Below, piece by piece: positions 1 through 7,034 of a stretch of DNA of 29,669 bases; the first letter of the stretch is position 1; every line of letters begins with the position of its first letter. The notes below the pieces were generated by a model. The model saw only the letters and a program-made list of their open reading frames with translations. It had not been told where the DNA came from and searched no databases. This DNA comes from JACRIK01 sp040753835 (lineage in GTDB: Bacteria > Planctomycetota > MHYJ01 > JACQXL01). A program made the position numbers and the translations under genes. The stretch spans positions 1 through 29,669 of the forward strand of contig JBFMDM010000013.1 of assembly GCA_040753835.1 (NCBI GenBank), in the 5' to 3' direction.

Positions 1-148
1 CAAAGGTATCGGCATTGGGAAGCCGGACCTTGCGGCGGTTATTGATAATCTCCGCATCGTTTTTGAGTGTTTCCACCCGTTTGGTGGACATATCCGGGTC
101 CGGCGGCACGAACGGCGCAACCGGAACTAATATTTTAGTGTGTATCAT
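1..148 (-). CDS. 5' end of an unidentified protein (partial)
   Basis: An open frame starts with ATG at 148 and runs off the window edge after 49 codons (MIHTKILVPVAPFVPPDPD...). A good ribosome binding site (AAAAGGAT) lies about 6 nt upstream. Directly before that site is a hairpin of the dispersed cassette family described below, the same arrangement as for several well-supported genes here. The visible N-terminus has no signal peptide or membrane segment. It starts with a short hydrophobic stretch rich in Val and Pro, followed by a charged stretch. I do not recognise the family. Coding status rests on the open frame, the start signal and the leader context. Confidence 0.55.
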   Translation of the reverse strand, partial: MIHTKILVPVAPFVPPDPDMSTKRVETLKNDAEIINNRRKVRLPNADTF

Positions 149-165
149 AGTTTTATCCTTTTCTT

Positions 166-222
166 AGTCGCTGTTAAACTTTAGTTGTTACAGCGACTTA
201 GACCCCATCGTATGACGGGGCC
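166..222 (-). repeat. Hairpin cassette (copy 1) upstream of the partial gene
   Basis: Outer arms AGTCGCTGT (166-174) and ACAGCGACT (190-198) are perfectly complementary and enclose a small AACT/AGTT stem. A second palindrome with CCCC (203-206) and GGGG (217-220) ends lies outside the arm. On the minus strand the outer arm ends about 10 nt before the Shine-Dalgarno site of the partial gene. It belongs to a family of at least nine related elements in this window. Confidence 0.8.
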
Positions 223-229
223 TTCGTTA

Positions 230-286
230 TTATCCCGCTAAAGCGGGATAAGATGCTGTAACGCTCCTTTGTCGCTAATAGCATCT
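230..286. repeat. Hairpin repeat (copy 2), related to the one at 5155-5217
   Basis: A perfect 7-bp stem ATCCCGC/GCGGGAT (232-249) is followed by arms AGATGCT (251-257) and AGCATCT (280-286). The run GGGATAAGAT, one variable base, CTGTAACG and then CTTTG is nearly shared with 5160-5185, so the two elements are homologous. No start codon directly follows this copy. Confidence 0.7.
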
Positions 287-292
287 AAACAG

Positions 293-352
293 CCGGTGGG
301 CTGGCTGCGTCTTGCCCCCCGATGGTAATTCGGGGTGACGCCAATAGCCAGC
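293..352. repeat. Large nested hairpin (copy 3)
   Basis: The arms GGCTGGCT and GCGTC (about 298-311) pair with GACGC and AGCCAGCC (about 337-353). They are interrupted by a 4-nt bulge and enclose an inner CCCCGA...TCGGGG stem. Two levels of nested palindrome follow the same grammar as the other cassettes, but with a longer outer stem. It lies in a non-coding stretch between the mini-ORF at 452-541 and the partial gene. Confidence 0.6.
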
Positions 353-410
353 CGCACCGGACTGGGGTTAGTGTCCTACAGACGGTCAAAATGTCATTCC
401 TGCCCCCTTT

Positions 411-436
411 TGTCATTCCTGCGAAAGCAGGAATCC
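411..436. repeat. Widespread 'TCATTCCTGCGAAAGCAGGAAT' type palindrome
   Basis: The stem ATTCCTGC (415-422), GAAA loop and GCAGGAAT (427-434) form a perfect 8-bp hairpin. This is the element that reads as VIPAKAGIQ when translated and is scattered through many bacterial genomes. A half copy (GTCATTCCTGC) sits just upstream at about 393-403. It explains the spurious plus-strand reading frames across this region. Confidence 0.8.
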
Positions 437-451
437 AGACCATTCTGTGGC

Positions 452-541
452 TTATTGTCCTTTCTTCTTCAGAATCTCCAGTACGATTTCAACAACCGTC
501 TGGATAACCTTCTTCCAGAATTCGGACATCAGTTGAAACAT
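452..541 (-). CDS. Amphipathic mini-protein, 29 residues
   Basis: ATG at 541 is preceded by a strong Shine-Dalgarno (AAGGAG at 548-553, 6-nt spacing). That in turn abuts a hairpin cassette, the same start architecture as the genes at 5230, 10730 and 12293. The product begins MFQLMSEFWKKVIQ and ends KKKGQ. Hydrophobic residues (F, W, V, I, L) recur every three to four positions with E/K between them, giving a strongly amphipathic helix with a lysine-rich end. There is no signal peptide and no Cys. The size and pattern resemble phenol-soluble-modulin-like or type I toxin-like peptides, but that is only a resemblance. It lies about 200 nt downstream of, and co-oriented with, the sigma/Lon-like operon. 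It could be a leader peptide rather than an effector. Confidence 0.6.
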   Translation of the reverse strand: MFQLMSEFWKKVIQTVVEIVLEILKKKGQ

Positions 542-561
542 ACGTTTCTCCTTCTTTTCTT

Positions 562-622
562 AGAGACAGTTAATCCCGGCAAAACGGGATGTTACTGTCT
601 CTTAGACTCCGATAAATATCGG
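562..622 (-). repeat. Hairpin cassette (copy 4) leading the mini-ORF
   Basis: Outer arms AGAGACAGT (562-570) and ACTGTCTCT (594-602) flank an inner ATCCCG (573-578)/CGGGAT (585-590) stem. A second palindrome CCGATA/TATCGG (609-622) lies outside. On the minus strand the element ends 8 nt before the AAGGAG of the mini-ORF at 541. The arm sequence differs from copy 1 on both sides, so base pairing is conserved and sequence is not. The rest of 623-741 shows no gene or clear terminator. Confidence 0.85.
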
Positions 623-741
623 GGCAATTCCTTAAAGCCATCTGTATTGCAGGAGCAACAACTCTGCCTCAAGGTGATTTCTGTAAATATTATCTTGCTT
701 CTTGTAGGAAATGTTGCAGGTGAAAAATAATTTAATGGGAA

Positions 742-2535
742 TTAATACGGCTTAAATTTTTGGCTTAACGGCTCTAACCTATCATAAACATATGCGACAC
801 ATACAACAGCAGCATATAAAATACCTCCGACCAATAGAAAATACCCGACAGCAATTATAATTAATTTTATATTTACCAGGGGAATCCTTTCTATTATTTT
901 TGAAACAGGTTTTTCTAAAAACCCCAAAATGTATCCTGTTACCATTAGCGTGAATATAAAAGATAAGTAAGCAATAAAAATTCGCACCACCTGCATAAGA
1001 TAATAGAACTTGTTTTTATCAACTTTCTTCAACCAGTCCTTAATATTTTGCCATTGAGGTATATTAACATGCTTGTCTAATAGTGGCTTGTGATATCTTG
1101 CCTTGCCCAGAAACAGATAATCTATCAGTTCCTGAAAGACATTATTAAAACACTTGCCTATAAAGAAAGGTATCCATATAATTAAAAATATAGTCACGAT
1201 AAACCCAATAAGTACTGTTGGTAACTTTAAAAGAAGAAGGACGGCATAATATATAATTTTGTTATGTATATCATCGCCAAAAGTCATTAGTTTATCAAAT
1301 AGCGATATAGATACGGTTGAATCATTTCCTTTAAATGAGTCAGGCATAACCTGGAGACCGCTTAAAATTCTTTTAGGCCCAACAGCCCATTCCAGCAAAA
1401 TTGCAAGAATAAGTATTATAAAAGCCCATTTAACCACGTCCAAAACACGATACCACAATGGGAAAAGAGTTTGTTTTAACTGTTTTAGTGATTCTTGTAT
1501 TGATTTAGAGGCGTTAAATAAGAAGATTTTTTCTATACACTGATTTGACTCCATGAATTTCTTGTCTTCTTGGGATATTCCATCGTCCGCAATACAAAAA
1601 ACTTTTATACCGTTATTAATTGCCGACAAGGTTTTCTCTTTAATTTTACCCACAGCAATAATTTTATCCCTATCAAAATCCACCTCGCCCATTAAGGCAT
1701 AATTGCTTGGCAGTGTTATTCCCTTTGAACCAAGATAAATTGCTCCGAGTAAAGCAAACCCAAGCGAGCCGCCGGTAAGTGAAATATCATTAATTATTTC
1801 TGGGGCAAATATTTTGTAGGTACTTGTATCAACTCCGTTTTTCCTGAAGTAATCCATGGCTTTCTGATAAATGGTATTTAAGTCATTTGTATTTTGGACT
1901 ATCTCTGATAGCAATTTGTATCCCTTGGGACATTTAGTATCTGGGTTTGTAGCAATGCCGAACCTTAAGCAAAGTGCCGGCTTAAGCCATTTTGCAATTT
2001 CCTCAGGGATGTCAGTAATGACCACCAAAACATTAAACCAGTATAATCCAGTATCTTCATTACCATAATTATACCAGTTCATAACTCGTTCTAATGCTTT
2101 GGTGGTAAAATGGTCATTCTCGCCCAGTTTTAACATAACGGCAGATTCTTTTATCTTTTCCCTGAAGCCATCTTCATTACTAGAGACGGAAAATGGTCGT
2201 GGTTTATAGATTTTGGTTAATATTCCATCCTGTCCGACCAAATTGAAGAAAAGATGTTCCGCAGATAAATTCCTTTTTAAGAAATCCATTAATTCTGGAG
2301 AGGTGAAATCGCGTCTTGTAAGGAAACGGAATAAAATCTCGGTTCGTAATGAATTCGACTTCTCCAGGTTTAATTTGCTGGGATTTTTTTCTGCCTCTAA
2401 TAATGCCCACAGAAGCATGATTTTTATGAGTACCTTTGGATGACGATTGATAACTATGCTAATGTTAGCGGAATGCCCAAGGACAAGGTACTCGTTGAGG
2501 GTTCTAATGACATTGCTAAAATTATCTTCTTTCAT
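742..2535 (-). CDS. Membrane protein with Lon-type (S16) protease domain
   Basis: This 597-residue protein has no recognised N-terminal domain (about 1-235, mostly helical). Residues 250-320 match the Lon proteolytic fold. GGSLG places the nucleophile at Ser257, and GKIKEK places the lysine at Lys299, 42 residues apart (43 in E. coli Lon). The intervening LMGEVDF segment corresponds to Lon's MTGEITL. No Walker A/B or AAA+ module is visible, so it is not a classical Lon. The C-terminal 240 residues carry about four hydrophobic segments (near 362-386, 427-460, 512-538, 554-583), which anchor it in the membrane. It starts 3 nt after the stop of the upstream gene with no Shine-Dalgarno, indicating translational coupling. 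The context, with a sigma factor and an HTH-like protein, suggests regulated proteolysis that controls the sigma factor. The substrate is unknown. The DNA is AT-rich compared with the metabolic genes, possibly acquired. Confidence 0.8.
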   Translation of the reverse strand: MKEDNFSNVIRTLNEYLVLGHSANISIVINRHPKVLIKIMLLWALLEAEKNPSKLNLEKSNSLRTEILFRFLTRRDFTSPELMDFLKRNLSAEHLFFNLVGQDGILTKIYKPRPFSVSSNEDGFREKIKESAVMLKLGENDHFTTKALERVMNWYNYGNEDTGLYWFNVLVVITDIPEEIAKWLKPALCLRFGIATNPDTKCPKGYKLLSEIVQNTNDLNTIYQKAMDYFRKNGVDTSTYKIFAPEIINDISLTGGSLGFALLGAIYLGSKGITLPSNYALMGEVDFDRDKIIAVGKIKEKTLSAINNGIKVFCIADDGISQEDKKFMESNQCIEKIFLFNASKSIQESLKQLKQTLFPLWYRVLDVVKWAFIILILAILLEWAVGPKRILSGLQVMPDSFKGNDSTVSISLFDKLMTFGDDIHNKIIYYAVLLLLKLPTVLIGFIVTIFLIIWIPFFIGKCFNNVFQELIDYLFLGKARYHKPLLDKHVNIPQWQNIKDWLKKVDKNKFYYLMQVVRIFIAYLSFIFTLMVTGYILGFLEKPVSKIIERIPLVNIKLIIIAVGYFLLVGGILYAAVVCVAYVYDRLEPLSQKFKPY

Positions 2536-2538
2536 AAT

Positions 2539-3294
2539 TTACGGTAACAAGTATTCTTTCCCGTTTTTATCCACTATAACCGTTCGGGTATCTTGTACTG
2601 GGATTTCTTTTATGGGAACATCCACGCTATCATCAGTAACGGTGTATTTAGATTCTCCTATCAATAATTTTCCCCCATCAAATTCATTGGTCGGACTATG
2701 GTCTTGCGCGTTACGGAAAATGAATTGTATATTTTTATCTTTAACCTGAACAATCGCATAGAAATCGGGGGTAATCCTGATTTTGGATAAACCAAAATGA
2801 TAGGCAAATTCATCCGCCATTTTTTGAGAGTAGGCGGCCAACTGTACTTCACCTTTCCATAACCTGATTTTTTTGAATAAATCACCCAGTGAAATACCAG
2901 ATTCTTTTTTATCTAATTCATCAATCTTTGCCATAAATTTCTGGCGGAGTTTATCCGCGTCCAATCCATATGGTTGAAGAAGTTTGTCAAATTCTGGACG
3001 TTCCTTTTGTAGCCAGAGTGACACCCCAGCACAAAGGGCTACTTGCTCAAACGATGCGTCTAATATCTGAGCCAGTTTTTCCAGCAAAGGACGTGAAATG
3101 TCCAGTTGGTCGGTAAGAAGTTTACAGTGATCCTGTTCTGATAACTCTAATCTTTCCTTAATTACCTGTAGGGGAATATTTTTATCCCTTCCTCTCAACC
3201 GAATAAAGACCGACAACGGCATATCGTCATCCCTAAACCAGGGGCCATCTTCACGCATCTTTTCAAACAACTCATTTAGAAATTCTTTTTCCAT
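2539..3294 (-). CDS. Soluble HTH-like protein, possible sigma regulator
   Basis: This 251-residue protein has no membrane segment or signal peptide. Residues about 40-92 (PLQVIKERLELSEQDHCKLL, then DISRPLLEKLAQILDASFEQ) resemble a divergent XRE/Cro-type helix-turn-helix. Residues 110-165 are helical. The C-terminal third (about 172-251) looks beta-rich and ends NGKEYLLP. The start overlaps the upstream sigma gene by 23 bp and has a GGAGG ribosome binding site inside that gene. It is coupled to the protease gene downstream. Sitting between an ECF-like sigma factor and a Lon-like protease, it is the natural candidate for an anti-sigma or adaptor that the protease cleaves. That role is inferred from position only. 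No zinc-binding anti-sigma motif (HxxxCxxC) is present. Confidence 0.75.
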   Translation of the reverse strand: MEKEFLNELFEKMREDGPWFRDDDMPLSVFIRLRGRDKNIPLQVIKERLELSEQDHCKLLTDQLDISRPLLEKLAQILDASFEQVALCAGVSLWLQKERPEFDKLLQPYGLDADKLRQKFMAKIDELDKKESGISLGDLFKKIRLWKGEVQLAAYSQKMADEFAYHFGLSKIRITPDFYAIVQVKDKNIQFIFRNAQDHSPTNEFDGGKLLIGESKYTVTDDSVDVPIKEIPVQDTRTVIVDKNGKEYLLP

Positions 3295-3985
3295 ACCATT
3301 CCTCCAATCTTAAATTGTCAAAATTAAAGCGATTAACAACTTTATTGTTTTCGTTAAGCATATTTAAATCCTGAAGAATATTAAGCAACGCCTTGTCTTT
3401 CAGGATAATATCACGAATCTCTTCTTTAGCCCTTAATAAATCGCTTTTAATTGTGCTTATGGGACGAGCGAGAACTTTCGCAATTGCCTCATAGGATAAT
3501 TGCTTAAAATAATAGTACTCAAAAGCAAGGCGATAATTCTCGTTTGGTATTTGCTTTAATGCCTCAAGGATTCGCGAGCATATTTTTTCAGCGTCGGCAT
3601 ATTCAATAATAATTAGATTAGATGGGGTTGCCTTGCGTGCTACTTCATGACAATAATCATTACGAAGAAAATTATCATCTTCGTTTTTTCTCTTTAGCCA
3701 GTTTTTAATTAGGTCTTTTATTCCCAGATAAACAAAGGTGGTAAATTTTGCTTGACTATTTGTATCATATTTTTTTGCTTTCTTATAGACAATTTCATAG
3801 GTATCCTGCAGTAAATCGTTAAGGTCATTCTCCGAGAATGAAGATTGAAACGTTTTTAATAATCTTTTAATTGTGCCTATAAGAAATGGTTCAATAAGTT
3901 TCCAAAGAACAGAATGGTTATCTTTTGAATTACCCAGTCCAGATTGAATATCGGAAATCACCTTGCGAATAAATTTATCTTTCAT
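3272..3985 (-). CDS. ECF-like RNA polymerase sigma factor
   Basis: This 237-residue protein has sigma-70 region 2 at about 52-100 (NDLNDLLQDTYEIVYKKAKK, then FTTFVYLGIKDLIKNWLKRK) and region 4 at about 137-195. Region 4 contains the helix-turn-helix LSYEAIAKVLARPISTIKSD. There is no region 1.1 or 3, as expected for the group 4 (ECF) class. A C-terminal tail of about 40 residues extends beyond region 4 and could be a regulatory contact. The Shine-Dalgarno AAGGAG (3992-3997) is well placed. The gene leads a tight three-gene operon with the HTH-like protein and the Lon-like protease. It probably directs transcription of its own operon and of unknown targets. Confidence 0.85.
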   Translation of the reverse strand: MKDKFIRKVISDIQSGLGNSKDNHSVLWKLIEPFLIGTIKRLLKTFQSSFSENDLNDLLQDTYEIVYKKAKKYDTNSQAKFTTFVYLGIKDLIKNWLKRKNEDDNFLRNDYCHEVARKATPSNLIIIEYADAEKICSRILEALKQIPNENYRLAFEYYYFKQLSYEAIAKVLARPISTIKSDLLRAKEEIRDIILKDKALLNILQDLNMLNENNKVVNRFNFDNLRLEEWYGKRISK

Positions 3986-4001
3986 AAGAATCTCCTTAAC
4001 A

Positions 4002-4029
4002 ATTATAGTTTACCCTCTTATTATGTCCA
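4002..4029 (-). promoter_or_regulatory. Candidate promoter of the sigma/protease operon
   Basis: On the minus strand TGGACA (4029-4024), a 16-bp spacer and TATAAT (4007-4002) match the housekeeping consensus well. Transcription would start near 3995, only about 10 nt before the ATG and inside the Shine-Dalgarno. Either the mRNA is nearly leaderless or the true start is upstream. Confidence 0.4.
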
Positions 4030-4140
4030 TAATATTATCTGTAAGGAAATCCTGAAATGTTGCAGAGAATCTTATTTTTTGTCTTGACCTGCCTGAATAG
4101 ATTCTTGCTATAAATTAGCTCAAAATATTTGAATGTTAAC

Positions 4141-4436
4141 TGATATCTCCGAGTATCGGCCGTACTCCCTACCAGTATAGTCGGCAATATCCCCCAATCT
4201 CGTTATAAGTCCCTGCCCATTCGGTCGGCCGGGCCTACGAGCATGGTGGTAAACCCCTACGGGTTTCGGCGCCAGTCCCTTCCAGTAAAGCCGCTACCCC
4301 CTACTGATATGGTCAAAGAGGTCTACCGGTTTAGTCGGCTCTGCCTACCAGATTGAGCGGCAATACCTATGAGTAGGGTACTAACCACCTACGGGATTGG
4401 CCGGTCAGGCCCACCAGACCCCACCCCCACCCCCCA
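4141..4436. repeat. Degenerate ~22-bp tandem repeat array
   Basis: From 4167 the sequence divides into about eleven consecutive units of 20-24 nt, most of them 22-23. Each begins CCTACC or a one- or two-base variant, followed by AGTAT or GGTTT and then often GTCGG. Unit starts include 4167, 4211, 4234, 4256, 4277, 4299, 4322, 4344, 4366, 4388 and 4410. The array ends in a C-rich tract (about 4417-4455). Units are strongly diverged, there are no unique spacers between them, and no reading frame covers the array. The rest of 3986-4140 is AT-rich with no gene seen. Confidence 0.75.
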
Positions 4437-4459
4437 TAGACCCCACCCTATCCCCTCTT

Positions 4460-4515
4460 AGAGCCAGTTAGACCTTTGGTCGTTATTGGCTTTTAGATCC
4501 CGCAGAACTGCGAGA
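4460..4515. repeat. Hairpin cassette (copy 5), imperfect
   Basis: Arms AGAGCCAGT (4460-4468) and ATTGGCTTT (4485-4493) pair with two mismatches around an inner GACC/GGTC stem (4471-4481). They are followed by TAGATCCCGCAG...CTGCGAG, a second short palindrome. The grammar is the same as the others. No gene starts next to this copy. It sits between the tandem array and the end of the XRE gene. Confidence 0.6.
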
Positions 4516-4573
4516 CCAAAATTTAAGTCAAAAGTGCACAGTTAAGGGTTATAAGTGCTTGGGAAATCAGTGT

Positions 4574-4948
4574 TTATCTGCGTTTATCTGTGGTTACGGA
4601 TTTGGTTTTGTCCAGGATACCCTGGGCCGCGGTTTGGATTTTTCGGATTTGCCTGGGCAACTCGGTCTTGATATATAGATTAAGCGGGGCAGTAGATGAG
4701 TGTTTAAGGTGGCGCGGCTTTATCTCTTTCTCAAAATCCAGTAGTTTTACGAGCGGAATATTAAAAGCAGAAGTAATCTTATAAACGGTTTCTAACCGGG
4801 GTAAGATATCGCCTCTTTCAATCAAGCCGAGCGTATCGTGCGATATACCCGTCATTTCTGCAAAAGAGGATTGCTTGAGTTTCAATTGTTTTCGGATTGC
4901 CTTGATTCGCGCCCCCAATAACTGAGCCAGTTTGCGGATTTCTATCAT
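4574..4948 (-). CDS. XRE-family transcriptional regulator
   Basis: Starting at the ATG at 4948 (AAGGGG at 4955-4960, 6-nt spacing) gives 124 residues. The upstream ATG at 4972 has poorer spacing. Residues about 13-68 form a typical Cro/C1 helix-turn-helix (LKQSSFAEMTGISHDTLGLI, then ERGDILPRLETVYKITSAF). The C-terminal 55 residues are basic and unrecognised. The last codons (TTDKRR and stop) coincide with the dispersed ATCTGCGTTTATCTGTGGTT repeat, so the 3' end appears to have been reshaped by a repeat. A palindrome just downstream of its probable -10 box suggests autoregulation. Its other targets may include the divergent lipoprotein gene at 5230. Confidence 0.85.
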   Translation of the reverse strand: MIEIRKLAQLLGARIKAIRKQLKLKQSSFAEMTGISHDTLGLIERGDILPRLETVYKITSAFNIPLVKLLDFEKEIKPRHLKHSSTAPLNLYIKTELPRQIRKIQTAAQGILDKTKSVTTDKRR

Positions 4949-5013
4949 AATAAACCCCTTAATTTTAGACATCTTTCCCGGTTAAATATCTACTTTTTCG
5001 GCAATAGTTAATA

Positions 5014-5034
5014 ACGATATTTATCGTAATTATA
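5014..5034 (-). promoter_or_regulatory. Candidate operator and -10 box of the XRE gene
   Basis: ACGATA-TT-TATCGT (5014-5027) is a perfect 14-bp palindrome. On the minus strand a TATAAT box (5034-5029) lies directly upstream, so the palindrome would span the transcription start. That is the classic position for an autorepressor site. A half site TACGATAT follows at about 5039-5046. No good -35 box is visible. Confidence 0.4.
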
Positions 5035-5059
5035 TTTATACGATATATTTCAGTATTTA

Positions 5060-5065
5060 TTGACA
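5060..5065 (+). promoter_or_regulatory. Candidate -35 box for the lipoprotein gene
   Basis: A consensus TTGACA stands on the plus strand between the XRE operator and the hairpin leader of the gene at 5230. The sequence 17 bp downstream (TAGTTA) is a poor -10 box, so this is weak evidence. Confidence 0.25.
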
Positions 5066-5118
5066 GGAATGCGAAAATGTGGTAGTTAACCAGGTAAACC
5101 TTATAAACAGTCAAACAG

Positions 5119-5217
5119 TCCCGACAGATTCGCCTTGCTCACTGCAAGCAAATACTGTCGGGATAAGATACTGTAACGACCTTTGACTGCTTCGCATCCA
5201 AAGTTCTAACAGTATCT
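5119..5217 (+). repeat. Hairpin cassette (copy 6) abutting the Shine-Dalgarno of the lipoprotein gene
   Basis: There are two hairpins. TCCCGACAG (5119-5127)/CTGTCGGGA (5155-5163) has an inner CTTGC/GCAAG stem. AGATACTGT (5166-5174)/ACAGTATCT (5209-5217) has an inner CTTTG/CAAAG stem. The next bases are AAGGAG (5218-5223), 6 nt before the ATG at 5230, so the final arm touches the ribosome binding site. It would form a structured mRNA leader. Confidence 0.85.
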
Positions 5218-5229
5218 AAGGAGACATAT

Positions 5230-6927
5230 ATGAAAAACCGTGTATATCTGGTAGTGGCGGTTCTTTTTCTGGTGGCGTTTGTGGCCACGGCTAACCATGG
5301 TTGCGGCGGCGGAGGCGGAGGAGATTCCGGCAGTAGCACGCCGCCTCCTGCAACAAAATTGGCATTTACTCAACAGCCAACCGCTATTGCCGCGGGCTCT
5401 ACCTTCAGTCCCTCAATTGTAATCGCAGTTCAAGACGCTAATGGCAATACTGTAACCACGGCTACTAATGATATAACCATTACCGCCGGTCCGGGCCTGA
5501 CATTAACCGGAATAACAACGCGAGCCGCGGTTAATGGCATCGCAACCTTTACCGTTTTGGGTGCCAATTGTTTAGCCGGTAGTTATACATTAACCGCGAC
5601 TGCCACAGGTCTAACCAGCGCCACCTCTAATGCCTTTAATGTTACTTTTGGAACGGCAACGAAATTGGACTTTATTCAACATCCTACTAATAACGCTCCT
5701 GACGCGGCTTTTAATCCGGTCGTTACCGTGGCGGTCCGTGATGCTTATAATAACACCGTAACCACGGCTACGAATAATATAATCATCGCGGGCAGCGGTG
5801 GCCTGACATTAGGCGGAACGACCACACGGGCCGCGGTCAGCGGCGTGGCGACATTCACGGGGCTGACCGCAGGCGGAGCGGATGGGAGTGGCTATACATT
5901 AAATGCCAGCGCATCCGGTTTAACGGGCGCAACCTCAAACACATTCTCTATCTCCGGTTATGGTGTTCCGGCAAAATTGGCTTTTACTGTTCAGCCGACC
6001 ACTACCTCAGCCGGTGCGGCTTTTAACCCGGTGGTCAGGGTGGTAGTTCAGGATACTTATGGTAACCTTGTTACGACTGCAACCAATACAGTAAGTCTGT
6101 CTGTCAGCGGAGGAGCGACATTAGGCGGCACAACTATTGTAGGCGCTTCATCGGGCGAGGCAATCTTTAATGGCGTGACCATCGGCGGGTCTGCGGCCAG
6201 TAATTATGTAATTACCGCAACTTCAAGCGGATTGACTTTGGCAACATCCAATACTTTCGGGATTACGCCGGGTACTGCGGTCAAACTGGCGTTTACCTCG
6301 CAACCGACTACCACCGCGGCCGGCTCCGCCTTCAGTCCGGTGGTCAGCGTTGCGGTAAAAGATGTTTACGACAATACTGTAACTGTCGCTACCAACAGCA
6401 TTACCATTACGGTTACTCCGCCGGGAAACGCAGATGCTGAATTAGGCGACACTGTAACGAGAAATGCCGTGAACGGGATTGCTAATTTTACCGCGGTGAC
6501 AATAGGCGGATGGTCCGATATCAGTTATACCTTAACTGCTTCGGCAAGCACTTTGACTTCCGCCCAATCAAATGAGTTTGGTATTACTTTCGGGCCGCTA
6601 TATGGGTATACGATAGATACTTTCATAACGACACCAATAGTAAGCGGTAGCAATCAAATGGGTTATATCGAACCTGTGGATGCCTATGGCAATTGGGTTG
6701 AAACGGCAACAGGCGTTTTACAAATGGGTTCGCAGAATCTTGTAGGCACCACAACAGTTTCATGCTATACTGATAGTACTTATAGCGCCGGGACAACTTC
6801 ATACACTTTAACAGATGGTTACGTATGGATATGGTTCAGGGCAACCGGGGTTTCCGGTAATGAGTTTAAAATCGCAGTAAATGATGGTGGTCCGTGGTGG
6901 CTTAGCGATACTATTGTTATCCAGTAG
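5230..6927 (+). CDS. Secreted repeat lipoprotein with Ig-like domains
   Basis: This 565-residue protein has an N-terminal hydrophobic signal (about 5-21), then NHGC with Cys25 and a run of six glycines. That fits a lipoprotein with a Gly-rich linker, although the -3 position of the lipobox is atypical. It is followed by four tandem repeats of about 100 residues (about 43-141, 146-242, 248-345, 350-453). Each starts KLAFTxQPT or similar, contains VAVxDxYxNTVTTATN and ends TSNxFxI. A fifth, more divergent segment runs to the end (456-565). Repeats of this kind adopt an Ig-like (invasin/filamin type) beta-sandwich and are common in large surface proteins. It probably acts at the cell surface or in the periplasm. 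No enzymatic domain is visible. The leader carries a hairpin cassette and a terminator follows, so it is monocistronic. Confidence 0.85.
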   Translation: MKNRVYLVVAVLFLVAFVATANHGCGGGGGGDSGSSTPPPATKLAFTQQPTAIAAGSTFSPSIVIAVQDANGNTVTTATNDITITAGPGLTLTGITTRAAVNGIATFTVLGANCLAGSYTLTATATGLTSATSNAFNVTFGTATKLDFIQHPTNNAPDAAFNPVVTVAVRDAYNNTVTTATNNIIIAGSGGLTLGGTTTRAAVSGVATFTGLTAGGADGSGYTLNASASGLTGATSNTFSISGYGVPAKLAFTVQPTTTSAGAAFNPVVRVVVQDTYGNLVTTATNTVSLSVSGGATLGGTTIVGASSGEAIFNGVTIGGSAASNYVITATSSGLTLATSNTFGITPGTAVKLAFTSQPTTTAAGSAFSPVVSVAVKDVYDNTVTVATNSITITVTPPGNADAELGDTVTRNAVNGIANFTAVTIGGWSDISYTLTASASTLTSAQSNEFGITFGPLYGYTIDTFITTPIVSGSNQMGYIEPVDAYGNWVETATGVLQMGSQNLVGTTTVSCYTDSTYSAGTTSYTLTDGYVWIWFRATGVSGNEFKIAVNDGGPWWLSDTIVIQ

Positions 6928-6936
6928 AATCAACGA

Positions 6937-6976
6937 AGGGGGCGGGGTTAGACATTAATCCTGCTCCCTGTTTCTT
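6937..6976 (+). terminator. Rho-independent terminator of the lipoprotein gene
   Basis: AGGGGGCGGGGT (6937-6948) and ATCCTGCTCCCT (6958-6969) form a 12-bp RNA stem with three G-U pairs and a 9-nt loop. The stem is followed by a T-rich tail (GTTTCTT). Confidence 0.65.
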
Positions 6977-7034
6977 AAACCAGATTTTAATGCTTGCCCT
7001 TTATGGCCGTACCTCGCTTGATGGCTATCTTTCG

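Noticed and set aside
322..730. Two plus-strand reading frames of 61 and 131 codons
   Set aside because: They run through the VIPAKAGIQ-type palindrome and hairpin cassettes, have no ribosome binding site, and oppose the better supported mini-ORF.
4167..4409. Possible CRISPR array
   Set aside because: Units are contiguous and diverged, with no unique spacers of constant length and no cas genes nearby.
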